Source: Chloromonas sp. AAM2 (taxonomy: Eukaryota > Chlorophyta > Chlorophyceae > Chlamydomonadales > Chlamydomonadaceae). From it: a DNA stretch of 48,275 nucleotides. The notes below the pieces were generated by a model, which saw only the letters and a list, made by a program, of their open reading frames with translations, was not told the DNA's origin and did not search any database. The DNA is taken from assembly GCA_004335635.1 (NCBI GenBank), contig QAXH01002549.1, forward strand, positions 1 through 48,275. The letters run 5' to 3'. The translations under genes and the position numbers were made by a program. The first letter of the stretch is position 1, and each line of letters opens with the position of its first letter. Positions 38,001 to 47,734 of the stretch are shown here, in pieces.

Positions 38001-41000
38001 GTTCTTTGACAGGGGGTCGAGCTCCACCTCGGCCACTGTGAAGAAGGCCGCTGACAGAGAGAACACGACCAGGGAGAGCACGGCCACCATGAACGCAGCC
38101 ATGTGCGTGCCGGCAAGGCAGTCTGCAAAGACAACAGACATGCAAAAGGCACATTGGGTGGAGGGGGAAAGAGGTGCAGTAGAGTCTTGCGCCTTGTCAC
38201 AAAACCTCGCCTCAGGCTGATGTACCTTGGCAGCTGTGCCTTACAAGGTAGTCTATAACATTACGTTGGAGTTTATGACAGTGAGTGCAGACATGTTATT
38301 CCCGTAAGACGTGGCACAAGGTGGTGACTGCGACACCCGTTCCAGGGTTACAGCATGCAGAAGGTGCACTGCGCTCCTTGCTCATGTATACCATGGTATC
38401 GCCACATCACACTGTTTTGGGACCCCACTCATGTGAAGCAGCTTCATGTATCTTCTTGTCAATTCAACTATTGCCATGCACGTCATCACATCACTCACAT
38501 CGTTCTGGAAACTCTTGGTTGAAGTACTTCAGCTCCACTGGGCGGTAGTAGTACTGGCAGTCGAGAGCAATCAACATCAGGGAGAGCGTGGCTACGTCCA
38601 GCACCTGCCAGCCATGAACATTGCGATGATAAGTGTGGGAATGACACGTGTGAGAGTGATGAGAGTGAGAGTGATAAGTGTGATAATGATAAGCGTGATA
38701 AAGGGATGCTTCAGGGTCTTGAGCTACAAAAGTACGTCCAAAAGTACGTTGTAGCTTGATGAAGCTACAAGAGTACGTCCTAATCCACAGCACAGGAGCT
38801 GTGTCATCACTCCGCGTGTTTGAGCACCCACCTGATAGAAAATTCTGCAATGGGCAAGCGCACAAAGCACTGGATCAGTCAAGGGTTTGACGTCGTTATG
38901 CTTTTGAATGCTAATAACGGGCTGCTGACAGTGCTGACGTCCGGCCGGTAAGACAGTGTGTGCAGGGCAGTGAAAAACAAGCAAAAAAAGCAGTGCGAAG
39001 TACGTGAGAGCTCACCTGCCAAACCACCTCAGCCACACAACCTGCACACATGGGTGGTGAGGCAAAGGGCGTGCCGAGATGTGACAGGCAAGTGTTGTAC
39101 AAATTTACAAAGACAACAGCTTTGATCGTACGTTTAGCCTCGTCAAGGTTTCATGTGGCCTTTGCGGTAGGTCCAGCCAGTAGTAGCATCCAGAATTTCA
39201 TTTTGAACAGCTGAGGCAAGATAACTTGCAATAAAACTACTTATTAAACTATTCAACTAATCTGCGGCAAACCAATATGAGGCCCACAGCCATGTACATT
39301 CCGAGCAAGCTGCAATGTCACAGTAGAAAAAGCATGCAGCCAGTTCAAGCACGGTACTTTGTCGCTGGGGCTGCTGTTACACTTACCGGCCACACCATGT
39401 TGAAGTTTGCTGACCGGAAGGCAGCGCCCACCCAAGCACACAGCGCAACTACAGGCATGCCAACAACACAGCAAGATATCGTGACATCTGATGACTAGAA
39501 AGTGACAGATTAGTTGGCCATATCTGGTGTAAAGGGGTATAAGCACAGGCGCGAGCAGAGGGCAAGCATGCACGTGTGGGTCACAGTTCCCAATTGCTCT
39601 TGATTTGGACACTGAGCGTAAGCCCCTCTGTTGTATATTCTTGCATCCACTCACTGTTGGCCATGAGCAGGGCTGAGATGCCAAACAGACAGAAGCAGTA
39701 GAAGGTGTATCCTCGCGAGGCCATGAACTGGTTCAGGTTAATCCACGAGAACACCTGCAAGCATCACGAGGGTACAAGGTCTGTCATGTTTTGTGTTTAT
39801 TTTTCGTTCACCCAGAACAGCTGCTCCAGGATGCAGCCATGTTGGCCTTTAACTTCATGACCAACAGCCGTATTATGATGCACGTATGCTGTCGTTCTAC
39901 TACGGACCAATGCTTCAGCGTAACACATTGCCCACATTATTGCATTCAGCCCATTGCTGCCTTGGTGCGGAAAGGATGCATGTGGCCACATGATCAGAGT
40001 ATCCAGATCCCATGCAGAGGCATCCTACTGGCAGTTGCCAATGGGCAGATAGACTGTTTACCTGCCATCCACGGTTGTCTGCATCGATCCAGCCCGTCCA
40101 GCCGTACTGGGGCTGCAGGGCAAAGGACAGGAAGAGAGGAGACGGTTTTAACAACCCATCATTGCTTGATCCAAGAGAGCTGCATTTGGACGAGCGCAAG
40201 AACAGCTACAGTGACAGCATGATGCAAGTGTCCGGCAGGCAAGCAGCTAGCTGCCAACCGTGGCCCTTTGTACAGGCAGTCTTGAATGGCTGGCTCGCAG
40301 TGTGCTACCTGCACCAGCCTTACCTGCACCACCAGTAGGAAGAGCTGGTACACGTCGAAAAACAACTGCAGAAACGTGGGGCACGGATAGAAACGATCTG
40401 TTCATACTCAGGTGGGAGTTGTGAGCAGTGGCTTATACTCGGGGTTGTAGCACTTGAAATGTGTAGGGCCAATTTGCGAGAAGTGGGAGACGGCGCTGCT
40501 GCGTTTTCCAGGATTTCACTCTTGCCTTACCCTGAACGCAGCCCATGGCCATCCCGGGCTCTTCTCTTTCATCACCGTAAACCTGCATATGGTGAATCAT
40601 ACGATCGGCATGTGATTACAGCTGCGGGCTCAGAAGTTCTGCAGGTCTGAGTGCGCTTACAAGTCATCAAATCTATCAGCTGGGTGAAGGTATTTGTATT
40701 AGAAGAACTTATCGGCAAGCCCGAGTCCGATAAGCTGTGGAGCAAGTGGGCGCGATGGGCTATCAAATGACGTCGGGAGGGGACTTCACATTGCCGTACC
40801 ACGTCAGCATTACAAACAACTGCGGCAATACTCGATATGTCTGTCCCTGGCTTATCGCCCGTATCCAAGTGATGCCATGCCACGATTTGTCTTCTTTCAC
40901 AAAACTATACGATATCATGCACCCATCGCTCACCCCACTCCGAAGAGCGCAGAAAGCCATTGTTCTGACGCGTCGTCAGTGGCCTCGCCCTCTCCATGCT

Positions 41001-41320
41001 TCTGGGGCGCGACGATGCTGCAGATCAGTGACACGAATTCGGACCCTTGTGTGTCGTAACCCTAGTACGTGCGTATTTGCATTGGAGCAGGTGGACTGCA
41101 GAATGACTGCCAGCTTCACCAGCAGCGCGGCTTATGGTCTGAGGGGGCAATACATGTTGCGGTGCTGGCCAAATCCACAGCGCAGATCATTTTCATTGAA
41201 TGTTCGCACCAGGTTTACGGAACCACTTTTTTCTTGCCCGGGTTACCTTGTGCCCGAAGTCTGAGACCCCGCTGAACTCTCTGACACCTGAGACGCCACG
41301 CGCTGCAGCCTGTTGTCCAT
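13974..41320 (-). CDS. tmcB: TmcB-like PAS/multi-span membrane protein (2,508 aa, 67 exons)
   Basis: A single gene that I could follow through 67 exons with unbroken phase (7,527 nt of coding sequence including TGA). The start ATG at 41318-41320 is directly preceded in frame by TGA GCC; the stop is at 13974-13976. Order: short hydrophilic N terminus, multi-span membrane block (to about residue 392), helical TPR-like block (393-609), PAS modules (from 610, the last near 1364-1569), charged linker (1570-1772), then membrane segments near 1775-1800, 2010-2040, 2200-2230 and 2405-2430. Family-typical pieces include SGYSVLQHAKKRNPSFLERY, VSYVEYQRSYKMVLKAHKDA and LLGSSF-less PAS cores such as ANQVAHDMLGYEQGELKGRQ. 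TmcB-like proteins were named from a Dictyostelium macrocyst mutant; the algal homologues are presumed membrane sensors and their ligands are unknown. Exon coordinates are given in the five block entries. The least certain junctions are exons 51-52 and 58-59. Confidence 0.88.
14344..14659. repeat. 26-bp tandem array with assembly gap
   Basis: Units start at 14344, 14370, 14396 and 14422, then after the Ns at 14526, 14552, 14578, 14604 and 14630, plus a 4-bp remnant. The unit begins GCATGGGTGAGTCATTGCTG and ends ACAGGC. One unit (from 14604) has TGAATCA instead of TGAGTCA. The flanking units stay in one 26-bp register across the gap. The array fills much of the last intron of the TmcB-like gene (14116-14721). 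Confidence 0.95.
14442..14529. other. Run of 88 N (gap or masking)
   Basis: Unresolved bases inside the tandem array. The length keeps the repeat register (14422 to 14526 is four units), which suggests three hidden full units if the gap size is real. Confidence 0.98.
17364..17417 (+). mobile_element. tRNA-like segment, possible SINE head
   Basis: CAGCTCAGCTGGTAG (from 17364) resembles the box A/D-arm of tRNA. GGGCTCAAAACC (17406-17417) resembles box B, inside a CCTGG/CCAGG stem. The 42-nt spacing is that of an internal pol III promoter. There is no matching acceptor stem, so it is not a working tRNA gene. It lies in the intron 16913-17545 of the TmcB-like gene, on the opposite strand. Confidence 0.4.
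17790..17818. repeat. TG dinucleotide microsatellite
   Basis: A (TG)n run with one A interruption in the intron 17701-18035 of the TmcB-like gene. Confidence 0.9.
20880..21099. repeat. Dispersed repeat, copy A (two segments)
   Basis: Segment 20880-20909 (TGTCCCAGAACTGGCAAACA plus a T run) and segment 21043-21099 (ACCCGTTGATATGAGGTATA onward) both recur near 47176-47373. The second segment recurs there in inverted orientation. Both lie in the intron 20520-21106 of the TmcB-like gene; the second ends only seven bases from that intron's donor. Confidence 0.75.
22398..22453. repeat. 29-bp direct repeat, each copy with a 16-bp palindrome
   Basis: Two adjacent copies carry the perfect palindrome AACAGCCATGGCTGTT at 22403-22418 and 22432-22447, followed by CCCAAAG. 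They sit in the intron 22288-22778 of the TmcB-like gene. Confidence 0.9.
23408..25395 (-). other. TmcB-like gene block 4: exons 44-48, charged linker
   Basis: Exons: 25395-25219, 24937-24899 (39 nt), 24590-24476, 24095-23926, 23514-23408; residues 1570-1772. The sequence is Pro-, Ser-, Asp- and Gly-rich (VPIMPTPPTGTPK; SDRGSTGLDKDGMAVG) and ends in the basic segment YRRGKRVKKLMRIML just before a membrane span. This is the usual layout for a cytoplasmic linker entering the membrane under the positive-inside rule. Confidence 0.85.
25129..25215. repeat. Imperfect duplication of a GCACCCACACTATAG segment
   Basis: AAGCACCCACACTATAGCAA and its near copy occur about 59 bp apart, with a weaker third piece (CAAGCACCCAG) between. 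The segment is in the intron 24938-25218 just after the donor of exon 44. Confidence 0.7.
25770..32679 (-). other. TmcB-like gene block 3: exons 26-43, PAS modules
   Basis: Exons: 32679-32584, 32423-32369, 32197-32108, 31880-31711, 31468-31335, 31059-30823, 30653-30555, 30299-30123, 29932-29800, 29507-29382, 29177-28995, 28753-28637, 28436-28345, 28193-28046, 27760-27355, 27116-26841, 26602-26422, 25929-25770; residues 610-1569. The first PAS is clear: AVVMINAQSEITLANQVAHD, GYEQGELKGRQLHIIMPQPF, then VVVLHKDRHCIASSLEVCKV. A second starts at CDPEGNLMGSCSRFVDWTGF. Weaker PAS-like units start near MLVLDRKGRLCHITE (exon 34), LRLVVDGQTGVVMEIGKG (exon 37) and LACSILSVDSNGTILPTD (exon 41). Exon 40 (406 nt) is a polar linker. 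The intron after exon 26 is GC-AG. Confidence 0.85.
25973..26005. repeat. CA dinucleotide microsatellite
   Basis: A (CA)n run with one G near its right end, in the intron 25930-26421 of the TmcB-like gene. Confidence 0.92.
34540..34714. repeat. Diverged tandem duplication
   Basis: CCAACGGCTCATCAGT...GCAAGATGGCT...GGTACAA (34540-34609) recurs as TCAACGGCTCGTCAGT...GCAAGATGGCT...GGTACAA (34656-34714). It is intronic (34441-34788) in the TmcB-like gene. Confidence 0.6.
35490..35870. repeat. Interspersed short repeat (CAGGCTTGCCAGAGACATGC)
   Basis: Near copies occur around 35496, 35572 and 35846, the last two sharing TTGCCAGAGACATGCATGA exactly. All fall in the intron 35444-35899 of the TmcB-like gene. 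Confidence 0.65.
36085..36121 (-). pseudogene. Decayed partial copy of TmcB-like exon 15
   Basis: Positions 36085-36121 match 36382-36418 (the 3' end of exon 15 plus its donor) at 33 of 37 bases. In the copy the donor GAG|GTGAGT has become GAG|CTGTGT, so it cannot splice there. A second fragment resembling the sequence just downstream of the exon lies at about 36166-36195. The copy is within the intron following the real exon. Confidence 0.65.
36278..36300 (-). other. C run on the plus strand (G run in the intron transcript)
   Basis: Eleven C followed by AGCCCGCCGCCG. On the coding strand of the TmcB-like gene this is GGC repeats then a G11 run, in the intron 35996-36392. Confidence 0.7.
37196..37304. 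repeat. 55-bp tandem duplication
   Basis: Two essentially identical copies, 37196-37250 and 37251-37304, from CTCAAGTTGTTTCTTGGG to GTACAGGTAAGCTC. They lie in the intron 37158-37570 of the TmcB-like gene. On the plus strand each copy ends in a perfect donor-like CAGGTAAG, which is the wrong strand for this gene. Confidence 0.95.
38628..38780. repeat. Degenerate GTGATAA/GAGAGTGA repeats and a hairpin
   Basis: Roughly 9-12-bp units of (A)GTGATAA/GAGAGTG run from 38628 to 38703. They are followed by TGTAGCTTGATGAAGCTACA, a short hairpin, flanked by two AGTACGT motifs. All of it is in the 227-bp intron between exons 9 and 10 (38605-38831). Confidence 0.6.
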
Positions 41321-42625
41321 GGCTCACCGTGCCGCCCACGGCCCCGACACAAGGTGGCCTTGGCCTGTTGCCCTTTGACGCAGTCCTTATATCTTGCAGC
41401 GAACCAGAGGCTACGGTTTGTGCAGCTTGTCAGGTCGCGTGCAAGTTTTCCTGCACACGTACCCAAACGATAAAGTTCATTTGTACGGCTCGTTTTGGAG
41501 GCCACAAAGAAGATTTCCCAAATCTCAGGTGCTGACCATTGGGCCTTTAACTCAAATGCTTCAGCCTTCCCGCGGAATCAAAAACGAACATGCAGCGTGG
41601 CCTGCAGACACTCGCATTTTTCTTGTGAGCAGGGAATGGGGTCGAAATGGCCATGTGGCGGCAGGGAGCTCTTCATGAAACAACTTGCATTACGTTCAGT
41701 GCCCATCAGAATAAGTCTTGTAAAGCTTCGTGTGCACGGCGCAATCAACTCTGCACATATCACTTCACAATTCCCAGGCCTTCAGCACGAAGCCATGAGC
41801 TGCTCAAGTGATAATGTGTGCCTGTAATAGCATGGGCATAATCATTACATGGTTGCAGGGGCATAATCATTACGGCTGATCCAACCCAGAGCACTGCAAG
41901 ACAGGTCAACTGCGGATTTGTAGCATTCGATCCCAGCTCATCAGACTAGCAAAGGCTGTCATGTTGCATGTTCGGGGGGGAAGGGGAGGGGGGGCGTTTG
42001 AGAAGGGAGGGTCGTTCAGTGGGCGATGACCAATACTTGACAAACGGAGCATTTGAGAGGCTTGGACGAGTCCAGGGTACTTGGGCTTGTTGTACTTCCT
42101 GTTGTGCGGCTCACGTAAGAAGCTGGGCTGCTCTGCAAGCTGGACGCGAACGCATGACCAGCCTGGTCTGGCCGCACGTCCAAATAACTGCCAACCTTCT
42201 TCAAAGATTTGATAGTTTTGAACAAGACAGCACGCCCTTGCGTAACCAGCACGCGCCCGTGGGGCCATGTTTACATAGATGTGCATCAGCCTTGTGTTCC
42301 AAACGTAAACAATAGTGCGCGTCATCAGGTCACCAGGCAAAAACGTGGATTGACACTCAGTTGGTGGCACACTTGTCGCAGCAGGCTGTACTGAATCCGC
42401 ATACCTTGCATTGCAACCATACCATACGCAACTGGACGGTGCAGGTAATTGTCACAGATAAGGCAGACATCCTCGCTTTATCGCTCAACCATTCATACAT
42501 GCATTTTGCCTTTCAGTGCTACCTTGCCTGGTGGCACATTTCAAAGCTACCATGCCATGATGGTGCAGTCACAACACTACTTGCAGAGCAAGCAGCTGTT
42601 GACAACTCTGACGTGGTCCAGCACC
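41321..42625. other. Intergenic region between PDHB stop and TmcB-like start
   Basis: A 1.3-kb space with no exon I can support. It should contain the PDHB 3' UTR and the promoter of the large gene. Its one striking feature is a G-rich block at about 41974-42013 on the plus strand (G7, G4, G7, then GGGAGGG), capable in principle of forming a G-quadruplex. I found no convincing TATA box. Confidence 0.5.
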
Positions 42626-45600
42626 CTAGGCCTGCTTAAACAGCTTCTGTGTCTGCTTGACGATGTCATCAACTTGGGGAAACACAGCTGCTTCCAGGTT
42701 TGCGGCATACGGTGTAGGCAGCTCGGCACCTGTGCAAGCAGCATTATGTTTTAGGAGGAGTAAAATTACGGCTCAAGCTCACCACAGTGGTGCGTGGTGC
42801 GATGTGTGGGCCGATGCTCCTTCATTGATTGTGCGCCCTTTCCCACTAGCCAGCCAACTCCAAGGGCCCTTGCCATCTGACATCCCCTGCCAATTCCACA
42901 TCAGTTCCTGCACTCACCAGCCACTCTCAGCACAGGCGCATCTAGATCATCAAAGGCCTCCTCTTGAATCAGTGCAGAAATCTCTGCACCCACGCCGCTC
43001 TGTGGCCAGCCCTCCTCCACACACACTGCACGGTGTGTCTTGCGCACGCTGGCGAGGATGGTGGCGCGGTCTAGGGGCTTAATCGTGCGCAGGTTGATCA
43101 CCTGCTCGCAGAAATCACAGCCGACAAAGAGCAGGGCAGCTTGTACTGATGATCAGTAGACCATGCCAACAGACGTCTGAGTCGGTAGAAAAGTTAGAAG
43201 AATGGACGGCAGCTGGACTGGACGCGGCAAAAAGATTGATGCAAAAGCGATGCTGAGCGCTCTGACACGCAAACAAAAACCGAAGTGAAGCAGTGAAGCC
43301 AGCCATAAAAACCTGGCCCAACACCAGCCCGATGCAGCATTATTTGTGAGCTGACCTGCCGCATTGTGGACCAGTACCCGGAAAGTGGCCTGGAGCAACT
43401 ACCCATACTGACCTCAGCATCGATGCCCTGTGCTGCTAGTGTCTCCGCTGCCTTGAGGCAGTGTCCCACCATCTTGCTGAATGAGATGAGGGTCACATCC
43501 TTGCCTGGCCGCTGGATCTTTGCCTTGCCGATAGGCAGCACAAAGTCCTTGTCCAGGATCTGCAGAAATGAGTGAATGAATTGCAATGCATGGAGAAGGC
43601 CACAGCATGATAAGATAGGTCAAACAAATGCAGGTTCAAATTCGCCAGCCAAATTGCACAACCTACTGCAGTCGTTTCAGCCCGCCTACAAGTACATCGA
43701 CGGTGTTACCGATGTCTTGACTGCGATACACAACTCTGCCAAGCGGATCAACACCCGGTGACGCCGAGCGGTCCTCCCCAGACAGTCATGTCAACAATAG
43801 CAACAACATTAACAACATTGGCGCAACTGTCAAGTCTGCCCTTCAAGTCTACGGTTGGAAGCCCAGTGTATAACACAACACGCCACGCCCAGTGTGAGCA
43901 TCCATCTGACACTGCCACCTGCCTGTGGTGTGACTGGGAAGGACGAGCCGTAAAGCAATTCGTTTTCCAAGAAAACGACTGGGTCGTTGTCTCTAATGGC
44001 TGCCTTGAGCAACCCTCGTGCGTCCTCACTGTCATATGGGGCAATGACCTACAAGGGCGGCAAGGAAAGACAGAGCAGGTTGAGTCTTGTGAGGCGTTCA
44101 CCTACTCGGAACATGACAGGCGCTATCACAACCCTGCACTATTCTGTTGAACAATTGCTGATGCAATCTTTATGTGTGACATACTCAAATGTTGAAGTAG
44201 AAGTGTGTGCTGTAGATCAAATTGTAGGCGAGCAGCCCCAGTATACAGATTGGAAAGCCCTAATACTGGACCACAATACCGGCGGTTGCTTTGTCTTCAT
44301 TTGTCTCTCCATCGGACAGTCCCATCCTGATCATTGAAATGGCAAGCATGGCCATATGTCCCACCTTAAGGCCTGGAACTTGTGAGTACCAAGCCGCAAA
44401 GCACTGAGAGTGCTGAGCCGCCACACCTGCCGCTGCACCATTGGGGCCTCGGAATACAATTGGACAGTTGATGTCTCCCGCTGACATGTACAATGTCTTG
44501 GCTGCGGAGTTGATGATGTGGTCCATGGCTTGCAACGCAAAGTTCCAAGTCATGAACTCACAGATGGGCCTCAACCCTGCAAACGCTGAGCCCACAGCAA
44601 TGCCAGTAAATCCCGCCTGCGCCACATGGGACATGCATCACGTGTAGCTTCTTGTCACAGGGTGTCGCATGACGATTTTGTATGGACTAGATATCCAGCA
44701 CAGTACGTGTCGTTGCCAGTGTGCTATTAGCACCAGACCAGAAAATGTGGATGCGTTTCCCTTGGTGCGCTTGTTGTTGAGCCTTCTGTAGCTCGTGTGG
44801 CTCCACGTATCCAAATCAACGATCTAGTCTACAGCCTGCAGCTTGAGCATGTCTGTTGCTGCTCACCTCTGTGATGGGTGTGTCCTTGACTCGCTCTGGC
44901 CCATACTTTTGCAACAAGCCACGCGTGATCTGCAGCCAAGGAGGTGCAGTGCAGTGTAAGTCGCCCTGAGGTGCTGACCGTCATGTCTGAGCAGACACCC
45001 TAGCACTACCCTCAGGAAAACAGGCGCCCTGTAGCTGGCCTCCTGCATTGATCTATTCTGAAATGGACGAAATGGAATGACTGCACTGCCATAAACCCTG
45101 TCTTACCTTGTATGCACCCTGGTACTCTGCGACCTGCATGCACAAGGGAATGGCATGTTCGTGTGGGAAGCAGAACCATATGAGCATCGGGCATGACGGT
45201 ATGCATGTGGTCTCAAACGCTGAGATATGCAGCAATGCCTGCTTGTCAACTGCCAAGGCGCACCTCCTCGCCTAGCACATAAACTTTGTCATCACGAGCC
45301 ATTTCCTCGTCCATAGCCGAGTTGAGCGCATCGCGAACTGTCATCTGCAGGCACATGTGCAGCAGCTCACCGCTAAAGCCGAGTCTGCTCGTGCAGAGAT
45401 ATTGATCGCATGAGCTGCTACTGGGGCGAGCCCGAGTGACCCATTTGTTCTCGCCTACCTCAGTGGTGCCTGAAGACAAGTATCTCCATGAAGCAGCTAG
45501 TGGTGACAGCGAAGATGGGCCAGCAGCCTGAGCACAGCATCGACAAGGCACCCCCGAGATGTGCAAAGTTGTTGTTCAACAGTCGATGACTTCGGGTCGC

Positions 45601-45678
45601 CTAAACTTACGCAACCAAACTCACCGAGCTCGCCAGCAGGCCACGGAGCATGCCAGCACCGCCTCGCAGCAGGGCCAT
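42626..45678 (-). CDS. PDHB: Pyruvate dehydrogenase E1 component subunit beta, mitochondrial (368 aa)
   Basis: Forms the thiamine-diphosphate-dependent E1 heterotetramer with the alpha subunit, which decarboxylates pyruvate and passes the acetyl group to E2 in the mitochondrial matrix. Exons (minus strand): 45678-45625, 45527-45459, 45344-45264, 45133-45107, 44929-44867, 44616-44365, 44048-43923, 43559-43413, 43101-42918, 42729-42626 (TAG). Residues 1-41 are Arg/Ser/Ala-rich and hydroxylated ([18 protein letters not shown]...), a mitochondrial presequence. Then [109 protein letters not shown] and [16 protein letters not shown] are family signatures. The length is close to the human protein. 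The mitochondrial form is favoured over the plastid form by the presequence and the [16 protein letters not shown] version of the motif. Intron 7 is GC-AG. Confidence 0.95.
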
Positions 45679-47175
45679 TGTTGTCCACCTACAGTGCTGG
45701 CCTAGACGTGCTGAGGGCGCCGAATTCAACAGCAAGGTGATGCGCAGGTGGCCTAGGGCTGTCGGCAACCCACTTGGCGGTTTGGCGGTTACTGATGCAG
45801 ACTTTGTTTCGGCGGCAACACACTAGCAGTCTGGGAACCCAGGTGCTAGTGCACCCCGTTTCGGCGCCCGACGGCAGGGGTACCTTGGTTATTACTTGTA
45901 CTTGTGCTCCCTTGTGAGGTTACCGCACCCAAATACGGGCTCGTGGCCAGACCATGCACGACACAATGATTCTGTGCTAACAGCTATGGAGCTGGATAGC
46001 CCGCTAGTGCATGATGGATTGTCCATCCTTGGGTAGGCGTGTCTTGTGTCTTGGTACTCTCAGTCTGGACTGAGGCTTCTTTGTTATGTATTGATCCGAA
46101 ATCCACTCTGGCGCCTCGTATTCACCACCACACCATGCACTTCACTGCTCTCATGGCCTGCCGTGGCGCATGTATCAGACGCATTGGTTGTCTACAAACC
46201 CAAGGGCTTAAGGTCAGGAAATCACTTAGTGGACTAACCCTATCGATGGGGCTGGATTGCCGTACTTGCCAAGAAGCAAAGCCAGACGTTTTCAGAGCAC
46301 AATTTGGCCTTATCAACTCGCTTATCATGTAGGCAGACCAGGAATCAAGAGAACTGCTTGCGTGCTTAATTGCCTTCAGACATGGGGGCTGCTGCAAAGG
46401 TAAGAACACGGGCCTCAAGTGCAACAGGGAAGAGCACGGAATTGATCGGGTAGCAGCATCAAATGAAGGGTTTGCAGAGTGAAAGTGAAGAAGTCCCAAG
46501 ATTTGAGCTGAGGGCTGACATCGGGTGAGCGCATGTTGGCACAGAAACCCAAAAATGAGTTCCCCATACTCGAATTTCACCGGTTCTGTCTGTGCATGCC
46601 GTTGCTGCATGACGTCAGAGGCGTTCCAATTGCGATTCTTCGCGCGGTTGGAGGAAGCTTGTGGACACGGAGGAAGACACCAGACCGATGGAGTTGAGAC
46701 TTAATGGGCCGAAGGGCAAGCTGCTACTAAGCACAACAGCACCAGTGACAGCAATGAATGCTGCAGCAGCAGGACACGCTTGCATGAGCCACGTATGGCA
46801 TGGTCTGAAGGGTGGTGGCCTACCACTGTTGTCAAATGTAGCCAACATGGCAGGCCGCCCCAGCAGTAAGTTACATGCAAGCGGGACAAAAAGAAAGAAA
46901 AACGAGTGCATTGAGCTGCCATGCGAGGCGATCCTGGTTTTCAGCGTGGCGGGCGTGCTGTTTGGCCTTGTAGAACCGGCCTCCTTTCTCTTCTAGGCCT
47001 TGGATTTCCTGTGGTGCTCGTGAGGCTGGCCGTGAAGGGACACTGATCCCAACTCGTCTCCCTTGGCTCTGCTCCGTCACTGCATGCGGTGGGATAGCTG
47101 CAGAAAATGAGGGGTGGTTAGTTCTGTACTCTGCCTTCCTGCCGTCACACTGGTTCCAGTGTTGTTTCTGGAAAA

Positions 47176-47373
47176 TGTCCCAGAACTGGCAAACATCCTT
47201 TTTTTGTAGCTCTGGACTGTGGGTAATCAATCCTGGGCATGGCAATCTTCCACGCCGTAATCAAAATCCCCACCGGAGACCCCTGAGACACCGCCGCTCC
47301 AGGGACGGTGCTCAGCTTTCTAGTGGTGGAGTGTGTAACGGTATCAGGATAGATATACCTCATATCAACGGGT
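47176..47373. repeat. Dispersed repeat, copy B (two segments)
   Basis: 47176-47207 matches 20880-20909 in the same orientation. 47333-47373 is the reverse complement of 21043-21099: 40 of 41 bases match once a 15-16-bp indel in copy A is allowed for. Confidence 0.78.
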
Positions 47374-47734
47374 GATTCATCAATTAACCTACGGGTTGGA
47401 GCTTTTCATAAGGCAGTTGCATCATTCACAGGTGCAACATGTGGCCTGTGTGCCGTGTTGTGTACTAGCTTGCTCTAGGTTTTCACCCTCACGACACAGT
47501 GTGAGCTCCACCACCCGAGTCAATAATCCCCCTCAAGGATGGCAGGAACAGTGCATTCCGGCTGAAGTAGTTTGCTCCAACGTATCTTGTTCCAGCCCAG
47601 ATAAAAACATGTCACCCATGGTGCCATGAAAATGCACACACCTAAACGAACCACATCATCTGAGGCCTTGCCCGTGCAGTGTCAACACATACACCTTTAA
47701 AAGAGAAGGATGCAAGGCCTGAGAAATCAGAAAC

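Larger units (their letters stand above)
36393..41320 (-). other. TmcB-like gene block 1: exons 1-15, N-terminal membrane region
   Basis: Exons (5' to 3', minus strand): 41320-41247, 41017-40934, 40582-40531, 40365-40324, 40112-40062, 39754-39655, 39448-39387, 39041-39016, 38844-38832, 38604-38499, 38122-37978, 37700-37571, 37157-37047, 36718-36594, 36447-36393; residues 1-392. The hydrophobic runs LFFDVYQLFLLVVQ, YTFYCFCLFGISALLM, MAAFMVAVLSLVVFSLSAAF, AVSYLVCSFVMVVMYVQW, YTLMLYVSMVLLIM and MWAGLVPSAMLGALLAWLRL give at least six membrane spans. They follow the order known for the TmcB family. Exon 9 is a 13-nt micro-exon (RIFYQ junction). Confidence 0.85.

Noticed and set aside
45497..45688. 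63-aa open frame [11 protein letters not shown]
   Set aside because: It is in another frame over PDHB exon 1 and starts at GTG. The PDHB presequence frame is supported by splicing to exon 2.
46661..46996. 111-aa plus-strand open frame at the right end
   Set aside because: It starts at a non-ATG codon, has no recognisable domain or splice partners, and similar-length frames occur on the opposite strand.
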